From Bacteroidota bacterium (GTDB lineage: Bacteria > Bacteroidota > Bacteroidia > Chitinophagales > Chitinophagaceae), in assembly GCA_016712665.1 (NCBI GenBank), contig JADJQP010000002.1, positions 310,001-374,000 on the forward strand: a stretch of DNA of 64,000 nucleotides, in the 5' to 3' direction. A program made the position numbers and the translations under genes. The notes beneath the pieces were generated by a model that did not search any database, was not told the origin of the DNA, and worked only from the letters and a program-made list of their open reading frames with translations. This document shows, piece by piece, positions 8,966 to 18,543 of the stretch. Position 1 is the first letter of the stretch, and each line of letters starts with the position of its first letter.

Positions 8966-11902
8966 TTAATAGCCAAATATTTGTTCGAGGGTCAGTTTGG
9001 TTACCGTACCAAATTTTGACAATGCGTTCCAGTTTAGCTGAGCCTCTTTACCAACCACGGTTAAGGTATAGGGCTTTTTTGAAATGTTTTGAGCGTGAAA
9101 GGTATTAATGTCTGCAAATGAAAATGCATCCACTTCGCGATACATTTTCTCGTTCATATCATAATTGATTCCTTTCTTTTGAGCATTTAGGTAGCTGAAT
9201 AAAATACCGGTTTTAGTCGTTCGTGTAGTAGCAATAGTATTCTTAATTCCAGATTTTGAATTATTAAATAATTTTTCAGACTTTGGTAAATGATTTAATA
9301 ACTCCTGCATGGCTGTTATGGATTCATTTAATTTGTCGGCTTGGCAACCCACATAGGCCGTCATGTAAAAGGGATTTGCTTTTTTTGCCGGCGTACCATA
9401 GCTTGCAAAGGTAGAATAGGCTAAGGCTTTGGATTCTCTGATATCCTGAAAAACGATTCCACTCATATTGCCACCGAAGTATTCATTAAACATATTCATT
9501 ACCGGCACCTTATCAGGATTGTATATATCTCCATTTCGAAACCATTGAATTTCTGCTTGAACCATATCATATTCTGCAAATAATACCTTGTTATCAGTTT
9601 GTGTGGTAAAGGTATATGGTTTCATAGGTGGATCGGCCAGAAATTGTTTAGGAAGTTGATGCGTTTTGCTAAGTTTCGAAACCAAGGTGGCAGGGTCTAA
9701 GGGGCCGTAGTAGAGCACCTTGTGCTTAAATTTGGGAATGGAATGCAGGATTTCAATTAAGTCGGCGGCTTTAATTTGGTCTAATTCCGCATTACTTAAT
9801 TCATTATTAAAGGGGTTTCGTTCACCATATTGAGCGTAGTAGCGTAAACCGGAACGGATGATATTCTTATTCAATTTTTGATCGGAGCGCTTCTTCTTTA
9901 TTCCGGATATCATCTCCTTCAAGGCCACTTCATTGGCCATGCAATCCTGTAAAAGATGCGAGAACAAGGCATCTGCTTCGTCAAAATTTTCTTGCAGACC
10001 ATTCAATGTTACGTAGCTTTCTTCACTATTGGCATTGACGCTAAAATCGCAGGCAAGCGTATAGAATTTTTTACTGATTTCGTCTGCGCTATACTTATTG
10101 GTTCCTAAATATTGTAAATAATCCATCGCGATGGGCATCATTCGATTGTGTAAAGAACCTACTTCTAAATAGTAGTATTGCGAAAAGAGGGAATTGCTTT
10201 TATTTTTTACGGTCAGCAAATCAGCTACATTTCCATTATTCTGAATACTGTTTTTGGCAATATCCTTTTCATAATTTACAAATACCGGTTGAATAGGCAC
10301 TGGCTTGGATTCAGCAATACGTTTCACAAAATCACTTTGGGCTTCACGGTTTACTTCCACCGGTGTAATGGCCGGCTTGTCTACCTTTTTAATTAGGTCA
10401 TCCTTACCGATTCGTTTGTAAATACAGACATAATTATTTTTCAACCATTTTTGGGTAAATTCTTGAATGTCCTTTTTGGTAATTTTAGACATCTCATCCA
10501 TCAGTTGCACATTTTTATCCCAGGCAACCATACTGGTAAAGCTTTCTAATAAGGCAAAGGCCCGCCCTGAATTGCTTTCACGTTGTTGAATGAGACTTTT
10601 TTTATAATTATTGATAATTGCTTTCAGAATATCATCATCAAATTTTCCTGATTTAATAAATTCAATTTGCTCGAGTATCAGTTGTCTTACCTCCTCCAAC
10701 TTTTGGCCTTCTTTGGCTTTACCGTCAATGAACAGTACACTATAATCTTGCAAGGTATAAGCACCTGCACTGGCTTCCAATACTTTTTGTTGTTTTACCA
10801 AATTGAGATCCAATAAACCGGCATTGCCATTTGACAAAATAGAACTCATTAAATTGAGCATGGTAGCCTCTTTGGAATCAGCACCGGGAAATCGAAATCC
10901 CATGCTTACATACTCAGCATCGGGTCCTAATACAGTGGCTTCGATGGGGGAAGAAATTTCTGTTTCCTTTTCAAAGGTATACGGTTTTACAGGAGCCGGT
11001 TTCATGTATGCAAAGGCCTGATCTATTTTTGCAATCAATTCATCCGGATTCAAATCACCGGCCATAATGATACACATATTATTGGGAACGTAATTCTTCT
11101 TAAAATAATTTCGAATTTCGTTTAATGAGGGATTTTTCAAATGTTCGATCGTACCAATGGTTGTTTGCAATCCATAATTATGTTTCTGAAATAATTTTTC
11201 AAACAAGAGTTCAAACACTTTGTCATCGTCGCTATCGAGTGCTCTGTTTTTTTCTTCATAAACTGCTTCTAGTTCGGTATGAAAAATTCGCAGAACAGGA
11301 TTTCTAAAACGCTCTGCTTCAATTTTCAACCAATTGTCAATTTGATTCGAAGGGATATCATTGATATAGGCAGTCTGCTCAAAGGAGGTGAAGGCATTGG
11401 TACCTTGCGCGCCTATCATACCCATCATTTTGTCGTACTCATTGGCAATGGCATATTTAGAAGCCACCCCAGAGATGGAATCAATTTCATGGTATACCAT
11501 TTTTCGTTTTGCTTCATCGGTGGTTGAATTATAATCTTCGTATAAATCGTCTATCATCATTAAATACTTCCTTTCCTCATTCCAGTTGAGTGAACCATAG
11601 CGATCGGTGCCTTTAAATAGCATATGCTCCAAATAGTGCGCTAATCCGGTATGATCTTTTGGATCGGTTTTACTTCCTGCCTTTGTCGCGATAATGGTTT
11701 GTAAGCGGGGCGTTTCTTTATTGACACTTAATATTACAGTCAACCCATCTTTTAAGGAATAGAATCTGCTTTCCATCGGATCATTCTTTACGTACTTGTA
11801 GGAATAACCTGCCGCTTCGGCGTTCGCCCATTCATAATTTTGGGCATTGGTTTGGCAACACAGTAGCATTAGCATGCTAAGTATTTCTATGATTTTTTTC
11901 AT
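8966..11902 (-). CDS. M16 family zinc protease (pitrilysin-like), secreted
   Basis: 978 residues beginning with a signal peptide (to QTNAQ). The inverted zinc motif HxxEH is H89-Y-L-E92-H93, with the third ligand expected in the glutamates near EAVYEEKNRALDSDD. Four M16 lobes are expected for this length, so it is a two-half protein in which only the first half carries the motif, as in pitrilysin. It probably degrades peptides in the periplasm. The leader directly before the ATG reads ACCTCCTTTAT, with no Shine-Dalgarno sequence, and an upstream ggtatta-A6/7 direct repeat at 11911-11937. Confidence 0.95.
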   Translation of the reverse strand: MKKIIEILSMLMLLCCQTNAQNYEWANAEAAGYSYKYVKNDPMESRFYSLKDGLTVILSVNKETPRLQTIIATKAGSKTDPKDHTGLAHYLEHMLFKGTDRYGSLNWNEERKYLMMIDDLYEDYNSTTDEAKRKMVYHEIDSISGVASKYAIANEYDKMMGMIGAQGTNAFTSFEQTAYINDIPSNQIDNWLKIEAERFRNPVLRIFHTELEAVYEEKNRALDSDDDKVFELLFEKLFQKHNYGLQTTIGTIEHLKNPSLNEIRNYFKKNYVPNNMCIIMAGDLNPDELIAKIDQAFAYMKPAPVKPYTFEKETEISSPIEATVLGPDAEYVSMGFRFPGADSKEATMLNLMSSILSNGNAGLLDLNLVKQQKVLEASAGAYTLQDYSVLFIDGKAKEGQKLEEVRQLILEQIEFIKSGKFDDDILKAIINNYKKSLIQQRESNSGRAFALLESFTSMVAWDKNVQLMDEMSKITKKDIQEFTQKWLKNNYVCIYKRIGKDDLIKKVDKPAITPVEVNREAQSDFVKRIAESKPVPIQPVFVNYEKDIAKNSIQNNGNVADLLTVKNKSNSLFSQYYYLEVGSLHNRMMPIAMDYLQYLGTNKYSADEISKKFYTLACDFSVNANSEESYVTLNGLQENFDEADALFSHLLQDCMANEVALKEMISGIKKKRSDQKLNKNIIRSGLRYYAQYGERNPFNNELSNAELDQIKAADLIEILHSIPKFKHKVLYYGPLDPATLVSKLSKTHQLPKQFLADPPMKPYTFTTQTDNKVLFAEYDMVQAEIQWFRNGDIYNPDKVPVMNMFNEYFGGNMSGIVFQDIRESKALAYSTFASYGTPAKKANPFYMTAYVGCQADKLNESITAMQELLNHLPKSEKLFNNSKSGIKNTIATTRTTKTGILFSYLNAQKKGINYDMNEKMYREVDAFSFADINTFHAQNISKKPYTLTVVGKEAQLNWNALSKFGTVTKLTLEQIFGY

Positions 11903-11937
11903 ATAAAGGAGGTATTAAAAAAAGGTATTAAAAAAAA

Positions 11938-11963
11938 GAAATCCGTAATGAACTACGGATTTC
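11938..11963 (-). terminator. intrinsic terminator of the 12852-11986 gene
   Basis: A perfect 10-base inverted repeat, GAAATCCGTA at 11938-11947 and TACGGATTTC at 11954-11963 with a 6-base loop. On the minus strand it is followed by U7 (11937-11931). Confidence 0.85.
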
Positions 11964-11985
11964 TCTACTATTATGGATGTTACTT

Positions 11986-12852
11986 TTATTTATTGATGCC
12001 GTCTTTTAATTCGGGATCTTTTGTAAGAATCAAATATTCATCTGCATCTTTGATACGAAGGAATTTTTTGTATTGATCGTCATCAAGTGTTTCACGAAGT
12101 CTTTTATCACGTAATACATAACATTGCTTTAAGTGATAATTTTTTTCCAAACTTGACATATTCTTGTTGATAATAATTTGATCGACATCGTGTGCACATT
12201 CACTACAAATTCCTTTGAAAACAGGACGTTGTATCTTGGCCAAGTCTAAATCATCACATAAAACATCCAAGTTAGTATAACGACGTTTAACAAAGGTGGT
12301 TTGATATTCTGCTTCTTTATTGGTCATTTTAATTTCCTTTTCTCTCACTACTCTCGGTGCGGCTTCCGCTCTTGCTTTTGGCTCCATTGGTGCAGCTTGC
12401 TCGCGCATAGCAGGACGGGTTCCACTTCCTTCTGAATAGTAACGGTCATATCGGTCTCTTTCGGTATTATAAGCACGGTATTGACCGTAACTGGTGTAAT
12501 AACCTTTTGGTTTTTCTCTACGGGCTTCTTGCTGCGCTGCAATTTCTTCCTCTGTTTTAGGTCGAGTATAAATTACCTCATCTTGCGATTTTTCGATAAT
12601 TCTCTTTTCCTTTTTATATTTTTCATCGGCCTCCTTGCTGGTAATTTTTACCTTGTATTCATCTTCAACAGGCTTAGAGTCGACTTCATTTTTTTCATTT
12701 TCGACAAAAAAACCTTGAATATTGAATTCGGTTTCCGGTGGATTATTTTGAAAATACCTGCTTTTTTTCTCTTTGTTCGTTTGAGCATCGGATTGCATGG
12801 TAAATCCAAGTAGTGAAAAAGCCAAGGCAATTGTAAGATTGTTTTTATTCAT
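11986..12852 (-). CDS. secreted charged protein of unknown function
   Basis: 288 residues. A signal peptide ending in SDAQ is followed by a long, highly charged, probably disordered part (about 25-190: KKEKRIIEKSQDE, then arginine/tyrosine-rich GYYTSYGQYRAYNTERDRYD). A compact C-terminal part has paired cysteines: CDDLDLAK, then GICSECAHDVDQII, then LKQCYVLRDKRLRETLDDDQ. I do not recognise a family. The last part (DDDQYKKFLRI) resembles the helical 'LTxxQ...F' ends of small Bacteroidota periplasmic proteins, which is weak evidence. It is followed by its own terminator and is divergent from the DUF2461 gene. Confidence 0.8.
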   Translation of the reverse strand: MNKNNLTIALAFSLLGFTMQSDAQTNKEKKSRYFQNNPPETEFNIQGFFVENEKNEVDSKPVEDEYKVKITSKEADEKYKKEKRIIEKSQDEVIYTRPKTEEEIAAQQEARREKPKGYYTSYGQYRAYNTERDRYDRYYSEGSGTRPAMREQAAPMEPKARAEAAPRVVREKEIKMTNKEAEYQTTFVKRRYTNLDVLCDDLDLAKIQRPVFKGICSECAHDVDQIIINKNMSSLEKNYHLKQCYVLRDKRLRETLDDDQYKKFLRIKDADEYLILTKDPELKDGINK

Positions 12853-12903
12853 CTGTGAGAATTAAATTTTAAGTGCGAAAATTAATTAATATTTTTATAT
12901 AAT

Positions 12904-12911
12904 TATCTTTG
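12904..12911 (+). promoter_or_regulatory. -7 box TATCTTTG of the DUF2461 gene
   Basis: TATCTTTG matches TAnnTTTG and lies 22 bases before the ATG at 12934. I see no clear -33 element. Confidence 0.35.
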
Positions 12912-12933
12912 TAGGCGTAAAATTAATATAAAT

Positions 12934-13587
12934 ATGCAAAAAACTACTATAGATTATTTAAAAAGTTTAAAAAAGAATAATAATAAGGAGTGGTTTGAGC
13001 AAAATAAATCCTCCTTTGAACAAGCAAAATCCGATTTTTTGCAATTAGTAGAACATTTAATCCAACAGCTTACAAAATTAGATAGCCGTTATGGTGAATT
13101 GAAAGCCAAAGACTGTATATTTCGACAATACAGGGATATTCGTTTTTCTAAAGACAAAACACCCTATAAAACCAATATGGGTGCTGCATTTCATTTAGAT
13201 GGCAAAAAAGGAGGTAAGGCAGCCTTCTATTTTCATTTAGAGCCAGGAAATAGTTTTGTGGGCGGAGGCCTTTGGATGCCTGATGCAGATAAACTCAAAA
13301 AAGTGAGACAGGAAATTGATTACAATTTCGAAAAATTCAACAAAATAGTTACGAGCAAGTCATTTGTGGAAACATTTGGAACCCTCAGTACCGAAGATCA
13401 ACTTAAAAATGCACCGAAAGGATATGAAAATGACCATCAAGCGATTGCGTTTTTACGATTGAAAAGTTATGTGGCAGCACAGCCTATTGGCGACAAAGAA
13501 CTTACGGATGCAATTGAAAAAAAAATCGGTCAAGTCTTTAAGGCGATTGCTCCTTTCATTCATTTTTTAAACGAATCTATTGGCTAA
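12934..13587 (+). CDS. DUF2461 family protein
   Basis: 217 residues. The start (TTIDYLKSLKKNNNKEWFEQ), the RDIRFSKDKTPYKTNMGA motif near residue 75 and the FYFHLEPGNSFVGGGLWMP stretch are hallmarks of the DUF2461/TIGR02453 family. It is a cytosolic protein without signal peptide, of unknown biochemical function. It stands alone between divergent and downstream genes. Confidence 0.93.
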   Translation: MQKTTIDYLKSLKKNNNKEWFEQNKSSFEQAKSDFLQLVEHLIQQLTKLDSRYGELKAKDCIFRQYRDIRFSKDKTPYKTNMGAAFHLDGKKGGKAAFYFHLEPGNSFVGGGLWMPDADKLKKVRQEIDYNFEKFNKIVTSKSFVETFGTLSTEDQLKNAPKGYENDHQAIAFLRLKSYVAAQPIGDKELTDAIEKKIGQVFKAIAPFIHFLNESIG

Positions 13588-13764
13588 AACGGTCTAAATT
13601 GCACTTATTTGTCCACATATTCAAGAATATCATATAAAATAATTTTTAATGAAAATCTCAAATAAGATTGCAATTTCCAATTGAATGATTTATACTTGTA
13701 CTTTCTTTGTAATTTGAAAATAACAAATTACATTTGTCTTTATAAAAAAATGATAATAACTAAC

Positions 13765-15282
13765 ATGAAAAGATTATTAGGAATTAATGGATTGTTACTA
13801 CTAAGTGCTATTGTTTTATTCGCCTCATGCGGTAGTAAAAAGTCGAGTAATTTGGTTTCGTCCAAAACGGGATGGGGTTATAATGACCCTGGATATGGTG
13901 GTTTTGATGTCCCCCTTTACGAAGGACAGTACATTGGACCTGGTTTGTCATTTGTTGAAGGCGGTAGATTTACCATGGGACAAACTGAAGAGGATTTGAC
14001 CTATGAAAATAATAATGTTCCTCGTACCGTTTCGGTTTCTTCGTTTTATATGGACGAAACGGAGGTAGCTAATATCCATTATCGTGAGTATTTGCACTGG
14101 GTAAACAGAACCTATGGCAATGACTATCCTGAAATTTATCAAAGAGCCCTTCCGGATACCCAAAGTTGGAGAAGAGCCTTGCAATATAATGAGCCGCAAG
14201 TAAATTATTATTTCCGTGCCGCTGCGTACAATTACTATCCGGTTGTGGGTGTAAGTTGGGAACAAGCAAATTTGTATTGCTCTTGGAGAACAGATCGTGT
14301 AAACGAATTGATTTTAATCAAAAAAGGGTATTTAAAAAAGAATCCTTTCCAAGTTTCTGAAGATAACTTCACTATCAAAACATATGTAGCTGGTCAATAT
14401 GAAGGGAAAGCAGGTGTTAAGAAAAAGGATTTGGATCCAACCGGTGGTGGAAAAAGAAATATCCGATATGAAGACGGTATTCTTACCTCTGACTATCGAT
14501 TACCAACAGAAGCCGAGTGGGAATACGCTGCTTTAGGCTATAGAGGAAGAAACCCAGAACCAGATAGCAAACGTCGTCGTGGTGAAGAGGTTGTAACAGA
14601 TCGTCAAGTATATCCATGGGGCGATAATTTATCAACTCGTGAAGGGGTTCGTAATGCGTATCAAGGGCAACAACTTGCTAACTTCAAACGTGGCATGGGT
14701 GACAATATGGGGGTTTCAGGCGGTTTGAATGACAATGCCGATATACCTGCCTATATCTATTCTTATAAACCCAATGCATTTGGTCTTTACAATATGGCCG
14801 GTAATGTAAGTGAGTGGGTTTTAGATGTGTACAGACCAAGCACTCCAATGGATGCTGATGATTTTAGACCATTCAGAGGAAATGTTTTTGATACCTATTT
14901 AACTCTTGACGATTATTCTTTGGAAGAAAAGGACAGTACCGGTAAATTGGTAAAAAGAACATTAACTCCTGAAGAATTAGCAGAAAAAAATATCAACTAT
15001 AGAGATGCTAATGTAATTAATTATATCGATGGTGATAGTATAAGCGCTGCCACCTACGACTACGGAAGAACTACATTAATCAACGATAACGCGCATGTAT
15101 ACAAAGGTGGTAGCTGGAATGACAGAGCCTATTGGTTGAGCCCTGGTTCACGTCGTTTCTTGCAAGCAAATCATACCAGTTCTACCATCGGGTTCCGTTG
15201 CTGTATGGACCGATTGGGTAGCCAGTCCTTAAAAGGGCCAACAGGTAACTACTTTGAAGGCAACAAAAAGAAATCCAGATAA
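13765..15282 (+). CDS. gldJ: gliding-motility/T9SS lipoprotein, GldJ type
   Basis: From the ATG at 13765 the protein has 505 residues (an ATG at 13750 would add five). The start was chosen because MKRLLGINGLLLLS...LFASC is a clean lipoprotein signal with the lipid-bearing cysteine. The mature part begins SSKTGWGYNDPGYGGF, then GPGLSFVEGGRFTMGQTEED and SFYMDETEVANIHYREYL. This is the formylglycine-generating-enzyme fold used by GldJ and GldK; the TGW-ND-GGF start and the GPGLSFVEGG order fit GldJ best. GldJ is an outer-membrane lipoprotein needed for gliding and type IX secretion in Flavobacterium. No gldKLMN genes lie nearby. The many T9SS cargo proteins in this window depend on such a system. 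GldK is the main alternative. Confidence 0.82.
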   Translation: MKRLLGINGLLLLSAIVLFASCGSKKSSNLVSSKTGWGYNDPGYGGFDVPLYEGQYIGPGLSFVEGGRFTMGQTEEDLTYENNNVPRTVSVSSFYMDETEVANIHYREYLHWVNRTYGNDYPEIYQRALPDTQSWRRALQYNEPQVNYYFRAAAYNYYPVVGVSWEQANLYCSWRTDRVNELILIKKGYLKKNPFQVSEDNFTIKTYVAGQYEGKAGVKKKDLDPTGGGKRNIRYEDGILTSDYRLPTEAEWEYAALGYRGRNPEPDSKRRRGEEVVTDRQVYPWGDNLSTREGVRNAYQGQQLANFKRGMGDNMGVSGGLNDNADIPAYIYSYKPNAFGLYNMAGNVSEWVLDVYRPSTPMDADDFRPFRGNVFDTYLTLDDYSLEEKDSTGKLVKRTLTPEELAEKNINYRDANVINYIDGDSISAATYDYGRTTLINDNAHVYKGGSWNDRAYWLSPGSRRFLQANHTSSTIGFRCCMDRLGSQSLKGPTGNYFEGNKKKSR

Positions 15283-15301
15283 TCAGAATCTAATCATTTT
15301 T

Positions 15302-15334
15302 AAAAAAGTTGTCGTCTTCGGCAACTTTTTTTTT
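15302..15334 (+). terminator. intrinsic terminator after gldJ
   Basis: AAAAAAGTTGTCG pairs with CGGCAACTTTTTT around a TCTT loop, with a U-run of eight or nine on the plus strand. It starts 20 bases after the gldJ stop. Confidence 0.85.
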
Positions 15335-15403
15335 CGCATATGAATCAAGCCAAAACACTTTCTGCTATTGAATTAAAAAAAATATTTATCTTACGTCCAT
15401 AAT

Positions 15404-16642
15404 ATGAATCACAGAGTTGTTATTACCGGTATTGGAATATATTCTTGTATAGGTAAGAATTTAGAGGAAGTTACGAAATCCCTATACGAGGGCCGAAGTG
15501 GAATAATATTTGCGCCTGAACGAAAAGAGTTTGGATACAGAAGCGGTCTGACGGGATTTGTAGAAAAACCAGATCTGAAGCAAATGCTTGACCGTAGGGC
15601 ACGAATTATGATGCCTGAGCATGCCGAGTATGCCTATGTAGCTACCAAGGAAGCCATGAAAGTAGCAGGTGTAGATGAAGAATATTTTGATAAAAACGAG
15701 GTGGGCATTATTTATGGTAATGATACCTGTGCACAGGCTGTAATTGAAGGCATTGACAAAATTAGGGAAAAAAAAGATACGATTTTGGTAGGATCAGCCT
15801 CGGTATTTCAGGTATTGAATTCAACCATCAATATGAATCTCTCCACCATTTTCAAATTGAAGGGCATTAATCTTACCTTAAGTGCCGCCTGTGCCAGTGG
15901 ATCGCATTGTATCGGCTTAGGATATATGTTTATTAAAAATGGCATGCAGGATATGATTGTTTGCGGAGGTGGCCAGGAAACCAATATTTATTCCATGCCC
16001 AATTTTGATGCATTGGGTGCGTTTTCAATAAGGGAAAGTGATCCTTCCAAAGCATCCAGACCTTTTGATAGAGATCGAGATGGCCTGGTGCCAAGCGGTG
16101 GAGCAGCTACCGTTATCATCGAGAGTCTCGAAAGCGCCCAAAAAAGGGGGGCCACCATTCTAGCCGAAGTAATTGGTTATGGTTTTTCAAGCAATGGGGC
16201 ACATATCTCTAACCCAACTGTGGATGGCCCTGCTCGAAGTTTGCGTATGGCATTAAAAGATTCTGGATTGCAAACACAGGAAATTGAATACTTAAATGCA
16301 CATGCCACCTCCACACCCGCAGGTGATGCAACAGAAGCCGCCGCTATTTATGAAGTTTTTGGAGACAAAATGCCCTTTGTTAGCTCTACCAAGGGCATGA
16401 CCGGCCACGAATGTTGGATGGCCGGTGCCAGTGAAATAGTATACTCCACACTGATGATGAAGAATGGGTTTATGGCTCCGAATATTAATTTTGAAAACCC
16501 GGATTCCGATTCTGAAAAATTAAAAATTGTGACCAGCACATTAGAAAAAAATTTTAATGTATATTTGTCGAATTCTTTCGGGTTTGGGGGAACCAACTCC
16601 TCCTTAATAATAAAAAATTGGACACCGAAGAAAACCAATTAA
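15404..16642 (+). CDS. beta-ketoacyl-ACP synthase (FabF/KAS II-like)
   Basis: 412 residues with a complete catalytic triad: cysteine in SAACASGSHCIG (near residue 166), histidine in NAHATSTPAGDA (near 303) and histidine in MTGHECWMAGASE (near 340), plus the lysine of SSTKGM. It condenses acyl-ACP with malonyl-ACP. It is the first gene of a tight operon with an ACP (3-base gap) and an acyltransferase (TAATG overlap). That set resembles an aryl-polyene, flexirubin or other specialised lipid locus rather than the housekeeping fab cluster. The product is not known. Confidence 0.94.
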   Translation: MNHRVVITGIGIYSCIGKNLEEVTKSLYEGRSGIIFAPERKEFGYRSGLTGFVEKPDLKQMLDRRARIMMPEHAEYAYVATKEAMKVAGVDEEYFDKNEVGIIYGNDTCAQAVIEGIDKIREKKDTILVGSASVFQVLNSTINMNLSTIFKLKGINLTLSAACASGSHCIGLGYMFIKNGMQDMIVCGGGQETNIYSMPNFDALGAFSIRESDPSKASRPFDRDRDGLVPSGGAATVIIESLESAQKRGATILAEVIGYGFSSNGAHISNPTVDGPARSLRMALKDSGLQTQEIEYLNAHATSTPAGDATEAAAIYEVFGDKMPFVSSTKGMTGHECWMAGASEIVYSTLMMKNGFMAPNINFENPDSDSEKLKIVTSTLEKNFNVYLSNSFGFGGTNSSLIIKNWTPKKTN

Positions 16643-16645
16643 ATC

Positions 16646-16903
16646 ATGAATCGTTTAGAAATTATTAGTACCATCAATCGTTTTTTGCAAGAAGATTTCG
16701 AAGTGGAAGAGTCCGCCATTACACCGGATGCCAATATTAAAGATACCCTAGATCTTGATAGTTTAGATTATGTAGATCTTGTAGTTAGTATCGAAAGCAA
16801 TTTTGGATTCAAAGTAAAACCGGAAGACTTTCAAAGAATGGTCACCATTCAGGATTTTTATGATTATGTAGCAGCCAAAGTTGAAGAAAAAACACTTGCA
16901 TAA
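16646..16903 (+). CDS. acyl carrier protein
   Basis: 85 residues, acidic and helical, with the phosphopantetheine serine in DLDSLDYVDLV (near residue 39). Length and motif are typical of type II ACPs. The ATG follows the ketosynthase stop after three bases, and its TAA overlaps the ATG of the acyltransferase (TAATG), so the three genes are translationally coupled. Confidence 0.96.
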   Translation: MNRLEIISTINRFLQEDFEVEESAITPDANIKDTLDLDSLDYVDLVVSIESNFGFKVKPEDFQRMVTIQDFYDYVAAKVEEKTLA

Positions 16904-17780
16904 TGTCTGCATGGGGCAAAACTCGAGGCAACCAATTAGGCTATAAAATTTTTGTTTTACTGATAAAAACCGCCGGAGTATTTCCTGCTTATGCACTTCT
17001 CCGATTGGTTACCGTCTATTATCTACTTTTTCCGGGACAGGCACAAAAACCCCTACTCTATTATTTTAAAAGCGACTCGGCTATTCGCATCTGCGAGCCA
17101 AATTAGCTATTTACCAAAATTTCAATTATTTGGGCCGTAGTATCATCGACAAAATGGTATTAATGAGTGGTATGCCTTCTCCATTTAGCATTGAGCACGA
17201 AGGCGCCAAACATTTAGATGATATGGCATTGGCAGGAAAAGGAGGACTACTAATCAGTGCACATATCGGAAACTGGGAAGTAGCAGGACATCTGCTTAAA
17301 AGGTTGAAGGCAAAGATCAATATTGTGATGTATGAAGTAGAGCAAGAAAAAATAAAAGCACTCTTAGAAAAAATTCGTGACCGAAGTTTTAATGTAATTT
17401 TTATAAAGAATGATACTTCGCATATTTATGAAATAAACGAGGCTTTACAAAGAAATGAATTTGTATGTATTCATGCCGACCGATATGTAGAAGGCAATAA
17501 GACCGTTGCAGCTACTTTATTAAATGCTCAAACTAAATTTCCCATTGGCCCATTTGTACTTGCCACCACTTTTGATACACCAGTAAGTTTTGTGTTTGCC
17601 GTTAAGGAAGGTCTTAAACATTTTCATTTCTTTGCCAGTAAACCCTTTCACTATGAAAGAGGACGTGCCAATATTCCACTAATTGTAAATGAATATACTC
17701 GCGCAATGGAAGCCATGATTGCCAAGTATCCACTGCAATGGCATAATTATTTTCCGTATTGGGATGAAGAAAAAACATAA
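16903..17780 (+). CDS. lipid A/lysophospholipid acyltransferase-like protein (LpxL/HtrB superfamily), frameshifted
   Basis: Read as two frames: 16903-17106 (67 residues, ending with an artificial stop) and an overlapping continuation to 17780. One missing C at 17088 (CGCAT should read CGCCAT) joins them into 292 residues: SDSAIRHLRAKLAIYQNFN and onward. The joined protein has a hydrophobic start, the HxxxxE-type motif SAHIGNWEVAGHLL near residue 122 and a GPFVLATTFDTPV region, as in the LpxL-like acyltransferases found in aryl-polyene and flexirubin loci. It is membrane-associated and uses acyl-ACP, here probably the ACP encoded immediately upstream. Confidence 0.85.
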
Positions 17781-17820
17781 AAGCCTTCATCCATTTTAGC
17801 ACAAATAAATGATAGCATCC

Positions 17821-18354
17821 CTATTCGGCCATTTTTAGATAGCGTTCCTTTATAACAGATAAATGATGTAATTCATGACCACAAATAATCCATGCACAGG
17901 CACGAACACTCATATTACTATTGCTGGCTATTCCGATTTGTTTATATTGGGCGGTCGTCAAATTATTAAAAAACTGAATACTTAAATTTCGCGTTGCCTG
18001 ATACTCTTTCAGCAATCTATTTGTCGGTATAAGATCTGCTTTCGCATTTTTTGCAAATTCATCTTCATCAAAAAAAGGCATGGGCGTTCTATCTTTCCTG
18101 GCAAAACGCATGGCTCGGTAGATAAACACTCGCTCGCAATCAATCATGTGCATCAACAAATCTTTGAGCGACCACTTACCCACATCATAAGGGGTGGTAA
18201 GTTGCACATCATCTAGTGATTTGTATAAGTTGACTACCTGTTTACCGTTTTCTTTGAGTTGATTCAAAACACTGATGGTATTTTCTACTTTGTCAACATA
18301 CTTTTCATAATAGACGGCATGTTCATTGGGGGTGGGTTTGCTTATTTTTTTCAC
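17821..18354 (-). CDS. DinB superfamily protein
   Basis: 177 residues, four-helix-bundle type. The metal-binding histidines are visible in LLMHMIDCERVFIYRAMRFA (near 72) and GHELHHLSVIKERYL near the C-terminus. DinB-like proteins are often bacillithiol-dependent transferases or stress-induced hydrolases; nothing here fixes the substrate. It is divergent from urocanate hydratase. Confidence 0.88.
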   Translation of the reverse strand: MKKISKPTPNEHAVYYEKYVDKVENTISVLNQLKENGKQVVNLYKSLDDVQLTTPYDVGKWSLKDLLMHMIDCERVFIYRAMRFARKDRTPMPFFDEDEFAKNAKADLIPTNRLLKEYQATRNLSIQFFNNLTTAQYKQIGIASNSNMSVRACAWIICGHELHHLSVIKERYLKMAE

Positions 18355-18495
18355 AGTGGAAAGTTATGAAAAATTACGTATTGTACATAGCGAATATATT
18401 TTATTGATTTGCAAAATGTGCGGGAATTTATAACGCTATTCCGGAACTTTCATCATAGGATGGCAATACATGAATCAGCTATAGAGAATAGTTGC

Positions 18496-18525
18496 TTTGC
18501 AGTTAGGGGTTTTCGTGTATTTTTG
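18496..18525 (+). promoter_or_regulatory. promoter TTTG-N18-TATTTTTG for urocanate hydratase
   Basis: TTTG at 18496-18499 and TATTTTTG at 18518-18525 have the spacing and sequence of a Bacteroidota housekeeping promoter. It is the best match in the window, 18 bases before the ATG at 18544. Confidence 0.55.
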
Positions 18526-18543
18526 CTGCAAAATTGAAACTCA